Positions 1 through 8,441 of a stretch of 64,000 nt of DNA are shown here, piece after piece. Origin of the DNA: Dichotomicrobium thermohalophilum (GTDB taxonomy: Bacteria; Pseudomonadota; Alphaproteobacteria; Rhizobiales; Rhodomicrobiaceae); the NCBI RefSeq assembly GCF_003550175.1, contig NZ_QXDF01000001.1, forward strand, positions 458,501 to 522,500. The letters run 5' to 3'. The notes under the pieces are model-generated. The model did not search any database and was not told the origin of the DNA. It was given only the letters and a program-made list of their open reading frames with translations. Each line of letters begins with the position of its first letter. Within the stretch, counting starts at the first letter, position 1. The position numbers and the translations under genes were made by a program.

Positions 1-723
1 GCCGGGCACTCCCGAATGCCGGTCTACCGCGAGACGCTGGATGCGCCGACCGGCATGATCCATATCAAGGACCTTCTAACCTGGATCGCCACACAGGCGG
101 AAAAGGCAGCGCAACCCGCGGAGGGCAACGCGGCTGATGGACAGACCATGCAGCTTGGTGCCGTGGACCTGTCGCGGCCGATCCATTCTTCGCTTCTGGT
201 GCGCGATGTGCTTTACGTGCCGCCGTCGATGCCCGTGGTCAGCCTGCTGCTACGGATGCAGAGCCAGCCGATCCATCTCGCCATCGTGGTCGATGAATAC
301 GGCGGCACCGACGGCCTTGTGACTATCGAGAACCTGATCGAGGAAATCGTCGGCAATATCGAGGACGAGCACGACACCAACGGGGATCTGGAGATCCGCG
401 AGGCGACGGATGGCCTGATCGCATCGGCGCGTACGCCGATTGAGGACCTGGCCGAGCGGCTGGGCGTGGAGGAACTGGTCGCGCCCGAGCACGAGGACGA
501 GGTCGACACGCTTGGCGGTCTGGTCTTCACGCTTTTGGGCCGCGTGCCGTTGCGCGGCGAGCTGGTGCCGCATCCGAGCGGGATCGAGTTCGAAGTGCTG
601 GAGGCTGACCCGCGCCGGATCAAGAAGCTGAAAATCCACCTGAGAAAGGCGGACGAGGCCCGGCACGTAAAGCGCCACGCCGATATATCTGGCGCGACCG
701 GCAGCGGCGAAAGCGAGTCCTAA
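1..723 (+). CDS. CBS-domain hemolysin/CorC-HlyC family protein, 5' end outside window
   Basis: The reading frame is open from base 1, so the start and any N-terminal DUF21 membrane domain lie upstream. What remains is the second half of a CBS pair (from the [12 protein letters not shown] segment to about [23 protein letters not shown], the usual CBS2 signature of this family) followed by the C-terminal CorC_HlyC transporter-associated domain, recognisable from the [15 protein letters not shown] segment. Family members are inner-membrane or membrane-associated proteins linked to magnesium/cobalt handling; the name hemolysin is historical. In many alphaproteobacteria a short soluble CorC-like form follows ybeY and precedes lnt, and whether this is that form cannot be seen here. 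The family call is secure, the substrate is not. Confidence 0.88.
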   Translation, partial: AGHSRMPVYRETLDAPTGMIHIKDLLTWIATQAEKAAQPAEGNAADGQTMQLGAVDLSRPIHSSLLVRDVLYVPPSMPVVSLLLRMQSQPIHLAIVVDEYGGTDGLVTIENLIEEIVGNIEDEHDTNGDLEIREATDGLIASARTPIEDLAERLGVEELVAPEHEDEVDTLGGLVFTLLGRVPLRGELVPHPSGIEFEVLEADPRRIKKLKIHLRKADEARHVKRHADISGATGSGESES

Positions 724-750
724 GCCGCCCGGCGGTCGCGCGCGAACCGC

Positions 751-1401
751 TTACGCCTCGGCCATCGGGTAGGAGACGCCTGTCCCGCGAATGCCGCAAT
801 AGCCGGCGGGGTTCTTGGCCAGATACTGCTGGTGGTAGTCCTCCGCAAAGTAGAAGTCAGGCGCGGGGAGAATCTCGGTGGCGATCGGCCCCTGCCCGCG
901 CGTCTTCAGCGCCTCGGCATAGGTCTCGCGCGAGGCCTCGGCTGCTTCCTTCTGCTCCGGCGTGGTGTAATAGATCGCAGAGCGGTACTGCGTGCCGACA
1001 TCGTTGCCCTGGCGCATGACCTGCGTCGGATCGTGGCTCTCCCAGAACACCCGCAGAAGCTTCTGCAGCGAAACCTGTTGCGGGTCATAAGCAACGAGCA
1101 CGACCTCGTTATGCCCGGTCATACCGGAGCAGACTTCCTCGTAGGTCGGGTTCGGCGTGTAGCCGGCGGCATACCCCACCGCCGTGACGTAGACGCCCGG
1201 GATCTGCCAGAACAGCCGCTCGGCCCCCCAGAAGCAGCCCATACCGAAAACGATCGTCTCGATCCCCTCAGGATAAGGCCCCTTGAGCGGCTTGCCGTTG
1301 ACGAAATGGCGCTCGGCCGTCGGGATCGGGTCCCTGCGGCCCGGCAGCGCCTCCTCCGGCGCGGGCATCGTGAGCTTCTTGCGTGGCGTGAACAGTCCCA
1401 T
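751..1401 (-). CDS. msrA: peptide-methionine (S)-S-oxide reductase MsrA
   Basis: This enzyme reduces the S epimer of methionine sulfoxide in proteins, repairing oxidative damage with electrons from thioredoxin. The catalytic GCFWG motif is present with Cys56 as nucleophile, and the conserved [18 protein letters not shown] and GHNEVV segments follow. A C-terminal NPAGYCG segment supplies a recycling cysteine. At 216 residues with about 45 residues before the catalytic core it is one of the longer MsrA forms. A methionine twelve codons in is a possible alternative start, but a GAGAG stretch precedes the chosen ATG. It stands alone, convergent with the gene before it. Confidence 0.95.
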   Translation of the reverse strand: MGLFTPRKKLTMPAPEEALPGRRDPIPTAERHFVNGKPLKGPYPEGIETIVFGMGCFWGAERLFWQIPGVYVTAVGYAAGYTPNPTYEEVCSGMTGHNEVVLVAYDPQQVSLQKLLRVFWESHDPTQVMRQGNDVGTQYRSAIYYTTPEQKEAAEASRETYAEALKTRGQGPIATEILPAPDFYFAEDYHQQYLAKNPAGYCGIRGTGVSYPMAEA

Positions 1402-1549
1402 GACATCTCTCGCTGAACGTTGACTGGCCCTCTGAAGGTAATCCGCGCCCTCGCCCGTGCAAAGCGCGCGCCGTTCACTTTCGTGTTGACCAGCCCCGCC
1501 CCCCGGCGCAATTTGCTAACGCTTTGCCACTTGCGATGGAGACGGGGAG

Positions 1550-2296
1550 ATGGCGCAAGCGACGGCGACTGGCGAGGTTCCGGCCTACACGCATGGGCGC
1601 GGACTGCGCGTCATTCTGAGTATCGGCTTTTTCCTGTTCCTGCTGTTCGCCGTCAATGCGGGGGCAGGAACGGTCTGGCTGGCCACGCACAATCTGCCGG
1701 GCACGGCGGCGATTTTTGCCGTGATGTTCATCCTCGGCCTTGTCATCCTGCTCTACATCGGCATTTTCCTGTTCGCCGCTTCCCACACGCGGCTGGAACT
1801 CGGCGAGGATGGCGCGCGCATGGTGCTGCCCAACTGGCGTGGGCCGATGCCCTTGTTCCCCTACACAGAGATCGAGATTCCTTATGACCAGATCGCGGCG
1901 GTCGAGACGCGCGGGGAAATCTACCGCTATCTCGTCATGCCAACGCTGATGCGCTCGGTCAGCATCCTGCGCAAGGACGGCGAGCGGTTCACGCTGGGCT
2001 ATATTCGCGAAAACACGACCGACCCGGCTGTGCCGTTCAACGAGGTGGCTGAACGCATTGCCGAGCGGGCGGGCGTGAGCATCAACAAGCGCGGCGTTGT
2101 TGACTGCGGCAATCGCTTCCGCGTCATGGTCCAGGATGAGCCGAGCTGGGACTCGGCAGAATGCACGCCGGTCGACGTCGAAAAGGCCCGCAAGCGCGAG
2201 AAATGGCTCTGGATGCTGGCTTTCGCGGTGTTCGCGGTTGCCGTCATCGCGGCGATCGGCTTCCAGATTGCTGAGCTGTATATCCTGACGGGATAG
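1550..2296 (+). CDS. hypothetical membrane protein, three predicted TM segments
   Basis: I do not recognise a named family. The 248-residue protein starts after a GGAGACGGGGAG purine-rich leader. Two hydrophobic helices lie near residues 20-40 and 55-80. They are followed by a roughly 130-residue soluble region that reads like a PH-like or photosystem-assembly-type beta domain (LELGEDGARMVLPNWRG, IPYDQIAAVETRG), and a last helix lies near residues 225-247. The order of two N-terminal helices, a beta-rich domain with an IAAVETRG-type strand and then a further helix resembles bacterial PH-domain membrane proteins (YdbS/YcxB style), but this is an inference from pattern. The gene abuts a convergent small membrane protein. 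Confidence 0.75.
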   Translation: MAQATATGEVPAYTHGRGLRVILSIGFFLFLLFAVNAGAGTVWLATHNLPGTAAIFAVMFILGLVILLYIGIFLFAASHTRLELGEDGARMVLPNWRGPMPLFPYTEIEIPYDQIAAVETRGEIYRYLVMPTLMRSVSILRKDGERFTLGYIRENTTDPAVPFNEVAERIAERAGVSINKRGVVDCGNRFRVMVQDEPSWDSAECTPVDVEKARKREKWLWMLAFAVFAVAVIAAIGFQIAELYILTG

Positions 2297-2299
2297 ATG

Positions 2300-2614
2300 T
2301 CAGTTGGTAAAGACGTCGAGCCGCTTGCGCCTGTCGCCCAGCAGATAGAGCAGAGCGCCCAGTCCGCCGACCACGATCCACGCCGGCAGTAGCAGGATCG
2401 TCGTGATCACCGGGTCCCAAAGAAACGGCGCCACGTGACGCTCAATCCCCGCCTGCGCCGCGTTCAGGCTTTCCGGGTGGATCGAATACCAGTGTTCGCC
2501 CAGCGAGGTGAACACGAGCGCGCCGTTGTCGGCCAGCATCCGCGTGCCGTCATAGACTAGCGCGACGACCGCGAGCAGCATCAGCCATACGCCGAGCACT
2601 CTCAGAATGAGCAT
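2300..2614 (-). CDS. small two-TM membrane protein of unknown function
   Basis: A 104-residue protein with one hydrophobic helix at residues 3-22 and another near residues 70-92 (the TTILLLPAWIVVGGLGALLYLLG region), ending in a basic RRKRL tail that probably lies in the cytoplasm. The loop between the helices is likely periplasmic. An AAGGGGA ribosome-binding site sits about seven bases before the ATG, which supports the start. Small proteins of this layout are widespread in alphaproteobacteria and are sometimes labelled PetM-like; I would not transfer a cytochrome b6f role. The stop codon lies three bases from the end of the convergent gene. Confidence 0.72.
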   Translation of the reverse strand: MLILRVLGVWLMLLAVVALVYDGTRMLADNGALVFTSLGEHWYSIHPESLNAAQAGIERHVAPFLWDPVITTILLLPAWIVVGGLGALLYLLGDRRKRLDVFTN

Positions 2615-2810
2615 GCCGAATCCCCTTCATTCGGCCGAGGTGAACCAATAACTATGAAGATGTGTACGCCTGCCCAGCGCCAGGTTCAAGGCCGCTGAGC
2701 AGGTCACCGGCGCAGACCGCTACCGGATCCAACGCGCGTCTTGTGTGAGCGCGCACCTTCGTTATATTGCAGGGCCTGCGCTGGAATGATTACCTTAGAG
2801 ATGGCATCGC

Positions 2811-2900
2811 GGAGGGGTGGCCGAGTGGTCGAAGGCGCACGCCTGGAACGCGTGTAGGCGGGAAACCGTCTCGAGGGTTCGAATCCCTCTCCCTCCGCCA
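2811..2900 (+). tRNA. tRNA-Ser (anticodon GGA)
   Basis: The 90-base sequence folds as a class II tRNA: acceptor stem GGAGGGG/CCCTCCG-type ends, D arm, anticodon stem CACGC/GCGTG with loop CTGGAAC (anticodon GGA at 2845-2847), a long variable arm as expected for serine, T arm with GGTTCGAATCC, and an encoded CCA end. It reads UCC and UCU serine codons. Spurious protein frames run over it on both strands and should not be annotated. Confidence 0.97.
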
Positions 2901-2972
2901 TTTCGCATATCCGGACAACTGATCAAGCATCCTTCTCAGGCAGCTACGCATCGAACCCTGTCCGCCCTGTTT

Positions 2973-2994
2973 CGGGTTTGCCCGCGATTTTTTT
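2973..2994 (+). terminator. probable terminator after tRNA-Ser
   Basis: A short CGGG-TTTG-CCCG hairpin is followed two bases later by a run of seven T. It lies about 70 bases after the tRNA CCA end, which fits a rho-independent stop for the tRNA transcript. A wider pair, GCCCTG at 2964-2969 with CAGGGC at 2995-3000, encloses the hairpin and the T run. The hairpin stem is only four pairs, so strength is uncertain. Confidence 0.5.
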
Positions 2995-3074
2995 CAGGGC
3001 TGCACGGACAACGCGCCGATAGTTTGTAAGAAATTCTTTCCGCTGGGTAGACGCTTGCGTTAGGATTCCGTCTT

Positions 3075-3344
3075 ATGGTCACACTCGATTTGAACCGGCC
3101 GGATGAAATCGCCGCGTGCCGCGCCGCAGTGAGCGTCTATGTCCAGACATACTGGCGGGCCCGCATGGACGGTCCGGCCTACCAGGCCGCGGTCTCCGCC
3201 TATCAGGAGCATCGCCCGGACCTGTCCCTCGATGAGGTTCACGGCCGAACATCTTCTGCTATCGCCATGGCCGCAGAGGTCGATCCCGATGTGTTCTGGG
3301 GAAAGAGTTGGCGCCTGCCGCCGGGCAGTTTCAAGACCGGCTGA
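3075..3344 (+). CDS. small hypothetical protein
   Basis: An 89-residue soluble protein that I do not recognise. It has no signal peptide or membrane helix. Codon use follows the G/C third-position bias of neighbouring genes, and an AGGA lies about nine bases before the ATG. The first 60 residues look helical and carry tyrosines and arginines (AVSVYVQTYWRARMDGPAYQ), and a conserved-looking WGKSWRLPPG segment is near the C-terminus. It sits alone between tRNA-Ser and the TldD/TldE pair. An antisense frame of similar length (3060-3242) is less convincing. This is the weakest of the protein calls in the left part of the window. Confidence 0.5.
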   Translation: MVTLDLNRPDEIAACRAAVSVYVQTYWRARMDGPAYQAAVSAYQEHRPDLSLDEVHGRTSSAIAMAAEVDPDVFWGKSWRLPPGSFKTG

Positions 3345-3528
3345 AACCTGGGCATCGGTAGCGCGCAGCGTGGCTCGTCCGGCCCCGCGCCACGGGCGGA
3401 AATGATGTGCGGCACTGGCATCAGTCGACGGCTCAGGCTAGCCTTGTGTGGTGTTGAGCCTGATGCATCCTGGATGTGAGGGGTGACGAGATCACCCGTC
3501 CCCGTATCATGCAGACAGTGGAAGGTTC

Positions 3529-5016
3529 ATGACAGACGGCCTTCTTGACCGCAGCACCTGCGCAAATCTCGCGGATACCGCGCTTCGCAAGGCCCGGCTC
3601 GCAGCGGTCGATTACGCGGACATTCGCATCGGAACCAATCAGAGCGAGCTTCTCTTTGCCCGCGAGGACAAGCTGAAGGCTGTCAATACCGCGACAGAGA
3701 CAGGGGTCGGCGTCCGGGTCCTTGTGAACGGTAGCTGGGGCTTTGCCGGCAGCAACATGGTCTCCGACACCGAGATCGGTCGGCTTGTCGATGCAGCCGT
3801 CGCGACCGCGCGCGCAACCGCGGTCATCCAGAAACGACCGATCGCGATCGAGGACCTGCCGAGCTACCAGGCGGAGTGGGCCATGCCCGTAGGTGTCGAG
3901 CCGTTCAGTGTTCCGACCGACGTAAAGGCCGATCATCTACTGGCGATCAATGACGCGGCGATGAAAGCTGGCGCCGACTATTGCGCGGCGACGTTCCAGT
4001 TCGTTCGCGAGCAGAAATTCTTCGCCAGCACGCGTGGCAGCGAGATTTGCCAGACGCGCGTTCGCAGCTATCCGTTCTTCCGCGCGACCGCCGTGGACAG
4101 GGATACCGGCCGGTTCGTGACCCGCGACAGCCTGGCTGCCGCGCGCGGCGCCGGCTGGGACTATGTTGAACGCTGTGATCTTGTTGACGAGGCCAGCAGG
4201 GCCGGCGCGGAAGTTCGTGAGAAGCTGCACGCCAAGCCCGTCGAGCCGGGCGCGTACGATGTGGTCATTGACCCGACCAACCTGTTTCTCACCATTCACG
4301 AAACTATCGGCCACAGCACGGAACTGGACCGGGCGCTGGGTTGGGAGGCGGATTTCGCCGGCACGTCCTTCCTGACGCCGGACAAGCTGGACACGCTGCA
4401 ATTCGGCGCGCCGATGATGACGGTGATCGGCGAGCGGTCGCAGGACGAAGGGCTCGCCTCCGTCGCCTACGACGATGACGGCGTACGCACCGCCGGCCGG
4501 GAGTTTCCGGTCATCGAGAATGGTGTGTTCAAGAACTACCAGATGGCGATGGGACAAGCGCAGCTGATCGGCCGCGACGGGTCCAATGGCTGCGCCTACT
4601 GCGCCAGTCCGGCGGATTTCCCGATCCAGCGGATGCCGAACATTTCACTGCAGCCGAACCCGGAAGCATGCTCGCTCGATGACCTGATCGGCGGGGTCGA
4701 GCGCGGCATCTACATCAACGGCGCGGGAAGCTGGAGCATCGATCAGCAACGCGACAACTTCCAGTTCTCCGGCCAACTCTTCTACGAAATCCGCAACGGC
4801 AAGCTCGGGCCGATGCTGCGCGATGTCGCCTATCAGGGGCGCACGGTGCCGTTCTGGAATTCGCTCGACGGGCTGGGTGACCGCTCGACCTATTTTCTTG
4901 GCGGAACCTTCACCTGCGGCAAGGGACAGCCGATGCAGCCTGCGCCCGTATCGCATGGCGCCGTGCCCGGGCGCTTTCGCGGCGTGACGATCCTGAACAC
5001 CGAACGGAAAGCCTGA
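3529..5016 (+). CDS. TldD/PmbA family metalloprotease, TldD-like subunit
   Basis: TldD-type proteins form a heterodimer with a TldE (PmbA) partner and cleave short unfolded peptides; known substrates in other bacteria include microcin B17 precursor and the antitoxin CcdA. The TldD active-site helix is visible as HETIGHSTE, with His257, Glu258 and His262 positioned to bind zinc; E. coli TldD carries HEASGHGLE at the equivalent place. Length is 495 residues, normal for the family. A GGAAGG lies six bases before the ATG. The partner starts one base after the stop, so the two are translated together. Divergence from classical TldD suggests this is a paralogous pair, not the housekeeping copy. Confidence 0.9.
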   Translation: MTDGLLDRSTCANLADTALRKARLAAVDYADIRIGTNQSELLFAREDKLKAVNTATETGVGVRVLVNGSWGFAGSNMVSDTEIGRLVDAAVATARATAVIQKRPIAIEDLPSYQAEWAMPVGVEPFSVPTDVKADHLLAINDAAMKAGADYCAATFQFVREQKFFASTRGSEICQTRVRSYPFFRATAVDRDTGRFVTRDSLAAARGAGWDYVERCDLVDEASRAGAEVREKLHAKPVEPGAYDVVIDPTNLFLTIHETIGHSTELDRALGWEADFAGTSFLTPDKLDTLQFGAPMMTVIGERSQDEGLASVAYDDDGVRTAGREFPVIENGVFKNYQMAMGQAQLIGRDGSNGCAYCASPADFPIQRMPNISLQPNPEACSLDDLIGGVERGIYINGAGSWSIDQQRDNFQFSGQLFYEIRNGKLGPMLRDVAYQGRTVPFWNSLDGLGDRSTYFLGGTFTCGKGQPMQPAPVSHGAVPGRFRGVTILNTERKA

Positions 5017-5017
5017 G

Positions 5018-6352
5018 ATGCTGCTGTCGCGCGAAGAGGTCGAGCGGATCACGTCACGCCGGCTCGCGGCGTCGCGCGCGGACGGCTGCATTGTCCATGT
5101 GAGCGGTAGCGACAAGGTCAATCTGCGCTTTGCCCGAAACAGCGCGACCTCGAACGGCGCACGAAGCGCCGTGGGCGTGACGATCACCTCGCAGTTCGGG
5201 CAGCGGTCTGGCTCCGCGACGGTGAACGGCCTCGATGAGGACGCGCTCGATGCCGCCCAGCGCCGCTCGGAAGAGATCGCGCGCAAAGCGCCGCCCGATC
5301 CGGAGCAGATGCCGCCGCCAAGCCCGCAGAGCTACGCGTCCAACGCCGCCTACGACACCGACACGGCCCAACTGGAGACCGCGCGGCTTGCCGAGGCCGC
5401 GCAGACGGCCATCGCCGCCGCCGAGGCCGGAGGCGTGGATGCAGCCGGGTATGCCGAGGCGGGCGGGCGCTTCCGCGCGGTCGCCAACAGCGCGGGGCTG
5501 TTCGCTTACGAGCGCGACAGCATCGCGGATTTTACCGTGACCGCGCGGCGCAAGGACGGAAGCTGGTCCGGCTGGGCCGGCGGCTCGGAGCATCGCTTCG
5601 ATGCGCTCGATCCGGAGCAAATCGCCCGCGACGCCGTCGCCAAAGCCGCGCACGATGCGACGCCGCTTGACCTGGAGCCGGGCAAGTACACGGTGCTGCT
5701 GGAGCCGTCAGCGGCCGGGGAACTGCTGCGCTATCTGATGTGGGCGCTGGACGCCCGTGCGGTGGATGAGGGGCGAAGCTGGTTGAGCAGCGCGGCCGGC
5801 CAGTCGAAGATCGGGCAGCAGCTTCTGGATCCGAGCGTCACAATCACCTCCGACCCCGCCGATCCGCTCGCGCCCAGTCCGACCTTCGACCGCGAGGGCC
5901 TTCCCCATCAAGCCACGGTCTGGGTCGAGGACGGCGTCGTGAAGACCCTGGCGTGTTCGCGCTACTGGGCGCAGAGGACCGGGCGGGATGCCCGCCCCGC
6001 ACCTGCCGCCCTGACGATGGCGGGCGGCTGGACATCGCTCCAAGACATGATCCGGGCGACCGCCCGCGGAATCCTCGTGACACGCGTGTGGTACACGAAC
6101 ATGCTCGATCCGCAGAGCCTGCTTCTCACCGGGCTCACGCGCGACGGCAATTTCCTCATCGAGAATGGCGAAATCGTCGGTCCGGTCCGCAACTTCCGCT
6201 TCAACGAAAGTCTGCTTTCGATGCTGTCCAACATCGAAGCCATCGGCCCGAGCGAGCGCATCCACGGCGGTGACCTCCACGGAGCGCCGGTGGCCGTGCC
6301 GGCGCTTCTCGTGAACAACTTCACCTTCTCCAGCCGCTCGGCAGGAATCTAG
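5018..6352 (+). CDS. TldD/PmbA family protein, TldE-like partner subunit
   Basis: A 444-residue member of the PmbA/TldE branch. It lacks a HExxxH zinc helix, as expected of the non-catalytic subunit, but keeps the family fold with the LEPSAAGELLRYL and NFRFNESLLSMLSNIEAIGPSER-type C-terminal segments. It begins one base after the TldD-like stop (TGA-G-ATG), which fits an obligate two-subunit enzyme made from one message. The expected role is a shell subunit that shapes the peptide channel. Nothing next to the pair suggests a dedicated peptide substrate. Confidence 0.88.
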   Translation: MLLSREEVERITSRRLAASRADGCIVHVSGSDKVNLRFARNSATSNGARSAVGVTITSQFGQRSGSATVNGLDEDALDAAQRRSEEIARKAPPDPEQMPPPSPQSYASNAAYDTDTAQLETARLAEAAQTAIAAAEAGGVDAAGYAEAGGRFRAVANSAGLFAYERDSIADFTVTARRKDGSWSGWAGGSEHRFDALDPEQIARDAVAKAAHDATPLDLEPGKYTVLLEPSAAGELLRYLMWALDARAVDEGRSWLSSAAGQSKIGQQLLDPSVTITSDPADPLAPSPTFDREGLPHQATVWVEDGVVKTLACSRYWAQRTGRDARPAPAALTMAGGWTSLQDMIRATARGILVTRVWYTNMLDPQSLLLTGLTRDGNFLIENGEIVGPVRNFRFNESLLSMLSNIEAIGPSERIHGGDLHGAPVAVPALLVNNFTFSSRSAGI

Positions 6353-6437
6353 ACAGCCGGCACAGTATCCAGCTTATAGTCAGTTAGGGGAACAAAGGGG
6401 GCAGCGGACGAGGCAGGCCAAATCAGCGCAGCAGCGC

Positions 6438-8426
6438 CTAGGCGATCGGCTCCTGCTGCAAGGACGGCTCGCATTGCGCGACGGTGCCATACTCCTCGTA
6501 CCACGCCTGGAACATGAGCACGGTCCACAGCTTGTAAGCATGACGGCCGCGGCCCGCCAGGTGATCCTGCCAACATGTCCTGATCGCCTGCGCATCAAGC
6601 AGCCCCTGCCGTCTTATCATGTCGGGATTCAGCAAATCCTCTGCCCATGGGCGAAGCGGGCCGCGCAGCCATTCCCCCACCGGCACCGAAAATCCCTGCT
6701 TGGGCCGTTCTATCAGCTCGCGCGGCACATGCCGTTCGAGCCATTTGCGGAGCAGCCACTTACCCTTGCCGCCGCGCAGCCGCATCGCATAGGGCAGTGA
6801 CCACGCATACGCGTAAAGACGCGGATCCAGCAAGGGTGCCCGGACTTCCAGAGAAACGGCCATTGACGCGCGATCCACCTTGGTCAGGATGTCATTCGGC
6901 AGGTACGACAACCCGTCCCGGAACATCATCTGTTCGGCGAAGTTCAGGCCCTGCGGTTGCCGGCCGGGATCGGTCAGGGGGATACGCGAAAAAACCGCGT
7001 CGAGGACGGGCGTCTGCGCGTCCGGCCACTTCGCCACCAGGTGATCGTAAATCTCCGCCGCGTCGGCCAGCGGCAACAGTTCCGCCAACTTGTAAAGACG
7101 TTCGCCGAACTGCGGGTGCTGCGGCACCAACCGGTTCCAGCGCTCGATGGAAACACGCTGGATTGCCCGGCTCATGGCTGCGCGGACTCGGCGGGGCAGC
7201 CACCCGATGCGCTGCCACAAGGCCGGGACGACATAGTGCCGCTGATAGCCGCCGAAAATCTCGTCACCGCCGTCGCCGGAAAGAGCGACCGTGACTTGCT
7301 GACGCGCGAACTGCGACACCATAAAGGTCGGGATCTGCGAGACATCGGCAAACGGTTCATCATAGATGGTAGGCAGGCGCGGAATGATATCGAGCGCCTC
7401 CTTTGGGGACATGTAATGCTCGTGATGTTCGGTCCCCAGATGCGCCGCGATTTCGCGGGCATGGACTGCCTCGTCAAAGCCTGTTTCCCTGAAGCCGATG
7501 GAGAACGTCTTGACCGGGCGCTCGGACTGGGACTGCATGGCCGTGACCACGGCGCTGGAATCGATCCCGCCTGACAGGAAAGCGCCCAAGGGGACGTCGG
7601 AGATCATGCGTTCTGCCGTGCACTGGCGGAGCAGACCGTCCAACCTGCCGATTGCCGCGTCGTCGCTCACCGGCTCTTGCTGAGCGCGCGCCTCTTGGAC
7701 CACCTCCATCATGTCCCAGTAGGGTTCCATGAGGGCGCTGATATCGGCACCCGGCGCTATACGGCCGCCAGACAGATCCAGCGTCACACGGCAGCCCGGC
7801 AAAAGCTGCCAGGTGTTCTCGTAGATCGAAAACGGCGCCGGCATATCGCCATAGCGGGAATAAAGGGCCAGCGCCCGGCGTGAAATCGTTCCTTGAAAAG
7901 AGGGGTGTGCGCGGAGGGCCTTCAGTTCGGACGCGAACACGAGGTCACGGCCGGCCCAACCGACATAAAGGGGCTTCTTGCCCATCCTGTCGCGGACGAG
8001 ATGCAGGACTTTCGCCTGCCGATCCCACAGGGCAAAGGCGAACATGCCGTTGAGTTTCTCCAGCGCGCGGTCGAGACCCCACCGCTCGAACGCGGCGAGC
8101 ATGACCTCCGTATCCGAATGACCCCTGAACCGGACGGCCCCCGCTTCAAGCTCGGCCATCAGCGACGGGAAGTTGTAGATCTCGCCGTTATAGCTGATGA
8201 CATAGCGCCCGCTGTGGGAGGCCTGGGGCTGATGGCCCTCCGCAGACAGGTCGATGATCGACAAGCGCCGGTGCGCCAGACAAAGTGGCCGTTCGGCCTC
8301 CTGCCAGACCCCCTCGTCATCCGGGCCGCGATGCGCCAGGCGGTTGGCCATGGCCATGGCGACCCGGCGCTGGACCAGCCGGTCCGTTGCAGGGGCGGCC
8401 GAGAAAATGCCGGCAATACCGCACAT
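6438..8426 (-). CDS. asnB: asparagine synthase (glutamine-hydrolysing), exopolysaccharide-locus type
   Basis: The N-terminal glutaminase domain begins MCGIAGIF, so Cys2 is the nucleophile after removal of Met1; RHRGPDDEG and NGEIYNF mark the Ntn-type fold. The C-terminal synthetase domain has the PP-loop SGGIDSSAV near residue 285 and a later SGDGGDE motif. At 662 residues it is longer than E. coli AsnB (554). This long form is often found in exopolysaccharide loci, including XrtA/PEP-CTERM ones, where it is thought to amidate a sugar or another carboxylate acceptor instead of supplying asparagine. It is the last gene of the left-hand unit, 15 bases after the ligase/polymerase gene. Confidence 0.93.
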   Translation of the reverse strand: MCGIAGIFSAAPATDRLVQRRVAMAMANRLAHRGPDDEGVWQEAERPLCLAHRRLSIIDLSAEGHQPQASHSGRYVISYNGEIYNFPSLMAELEAGAVRFRGHSDTEVMLAAFERWGLDRALEKLNGMFAFALWDRQAKVLHLVRDRMGKKPLYVGWAGRDLVFASELKALRAHPSFQGTISRRALALYSRYGDMPAPFSIYENTWQLLPGCRVTLDLSGGRIAPGADISALMEPYWDMMEVVQEARAQQEPVSDDAAIGRLDGLLRQCTAERMISDVPLGAFLSGGIDSSAVVTAMQSQSERPVKTFSIGFRETGFDEAVHAREIAAHLGTEHHEHYMSPKEALDIIPRLPTIYDEPFADVSQIPTFMVSQFARQQVTVALSGDGGDEIFGGYQRHYVVPALWQRIGWLPRRVRAAMSRAIQRVSIERWNRLVPQHPQFGERLYKLAELLPLADAAEIYDHLVAKWPDAQTPVLDAVFSRIPLTDPGRQPQGLNFAEQMMFRDGLSYLPNDILTKVDRASMAVSLEVRAPLLDPRLYAYAWSLPYAMRLRGGKGKWLLRKWLERHVPRELIERPKQGFSVPVGEWLRGPLRPWAEDLLNPDMIRRQGLLDAQAIRTCWQDHLAGRGRHAYKLWTVLMFQAWYEEYGTVAQCEPSLQQEPIA

Positions 8427-8441
8427 GGTTGCGAAACTTTC

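Noticed and set aside
2704-2901. Minus-strand frame beginning MAEGEGFEPSRRF
   Set aside because: It is the antisense of tRNA-Ser, a well-known spurious protein pattern.
2817-3029. Plus-strand frame across tRNA-Ser
   Set aside because: It reads through the tRNA and its terminator and has no independent support.
3481-3497. GGGTGA-CGAGA-TCACCC hairpin before the TldD-like gene
   Set aside because: Short, with no T run and no second copy; kept out of the feature list as insufficient.
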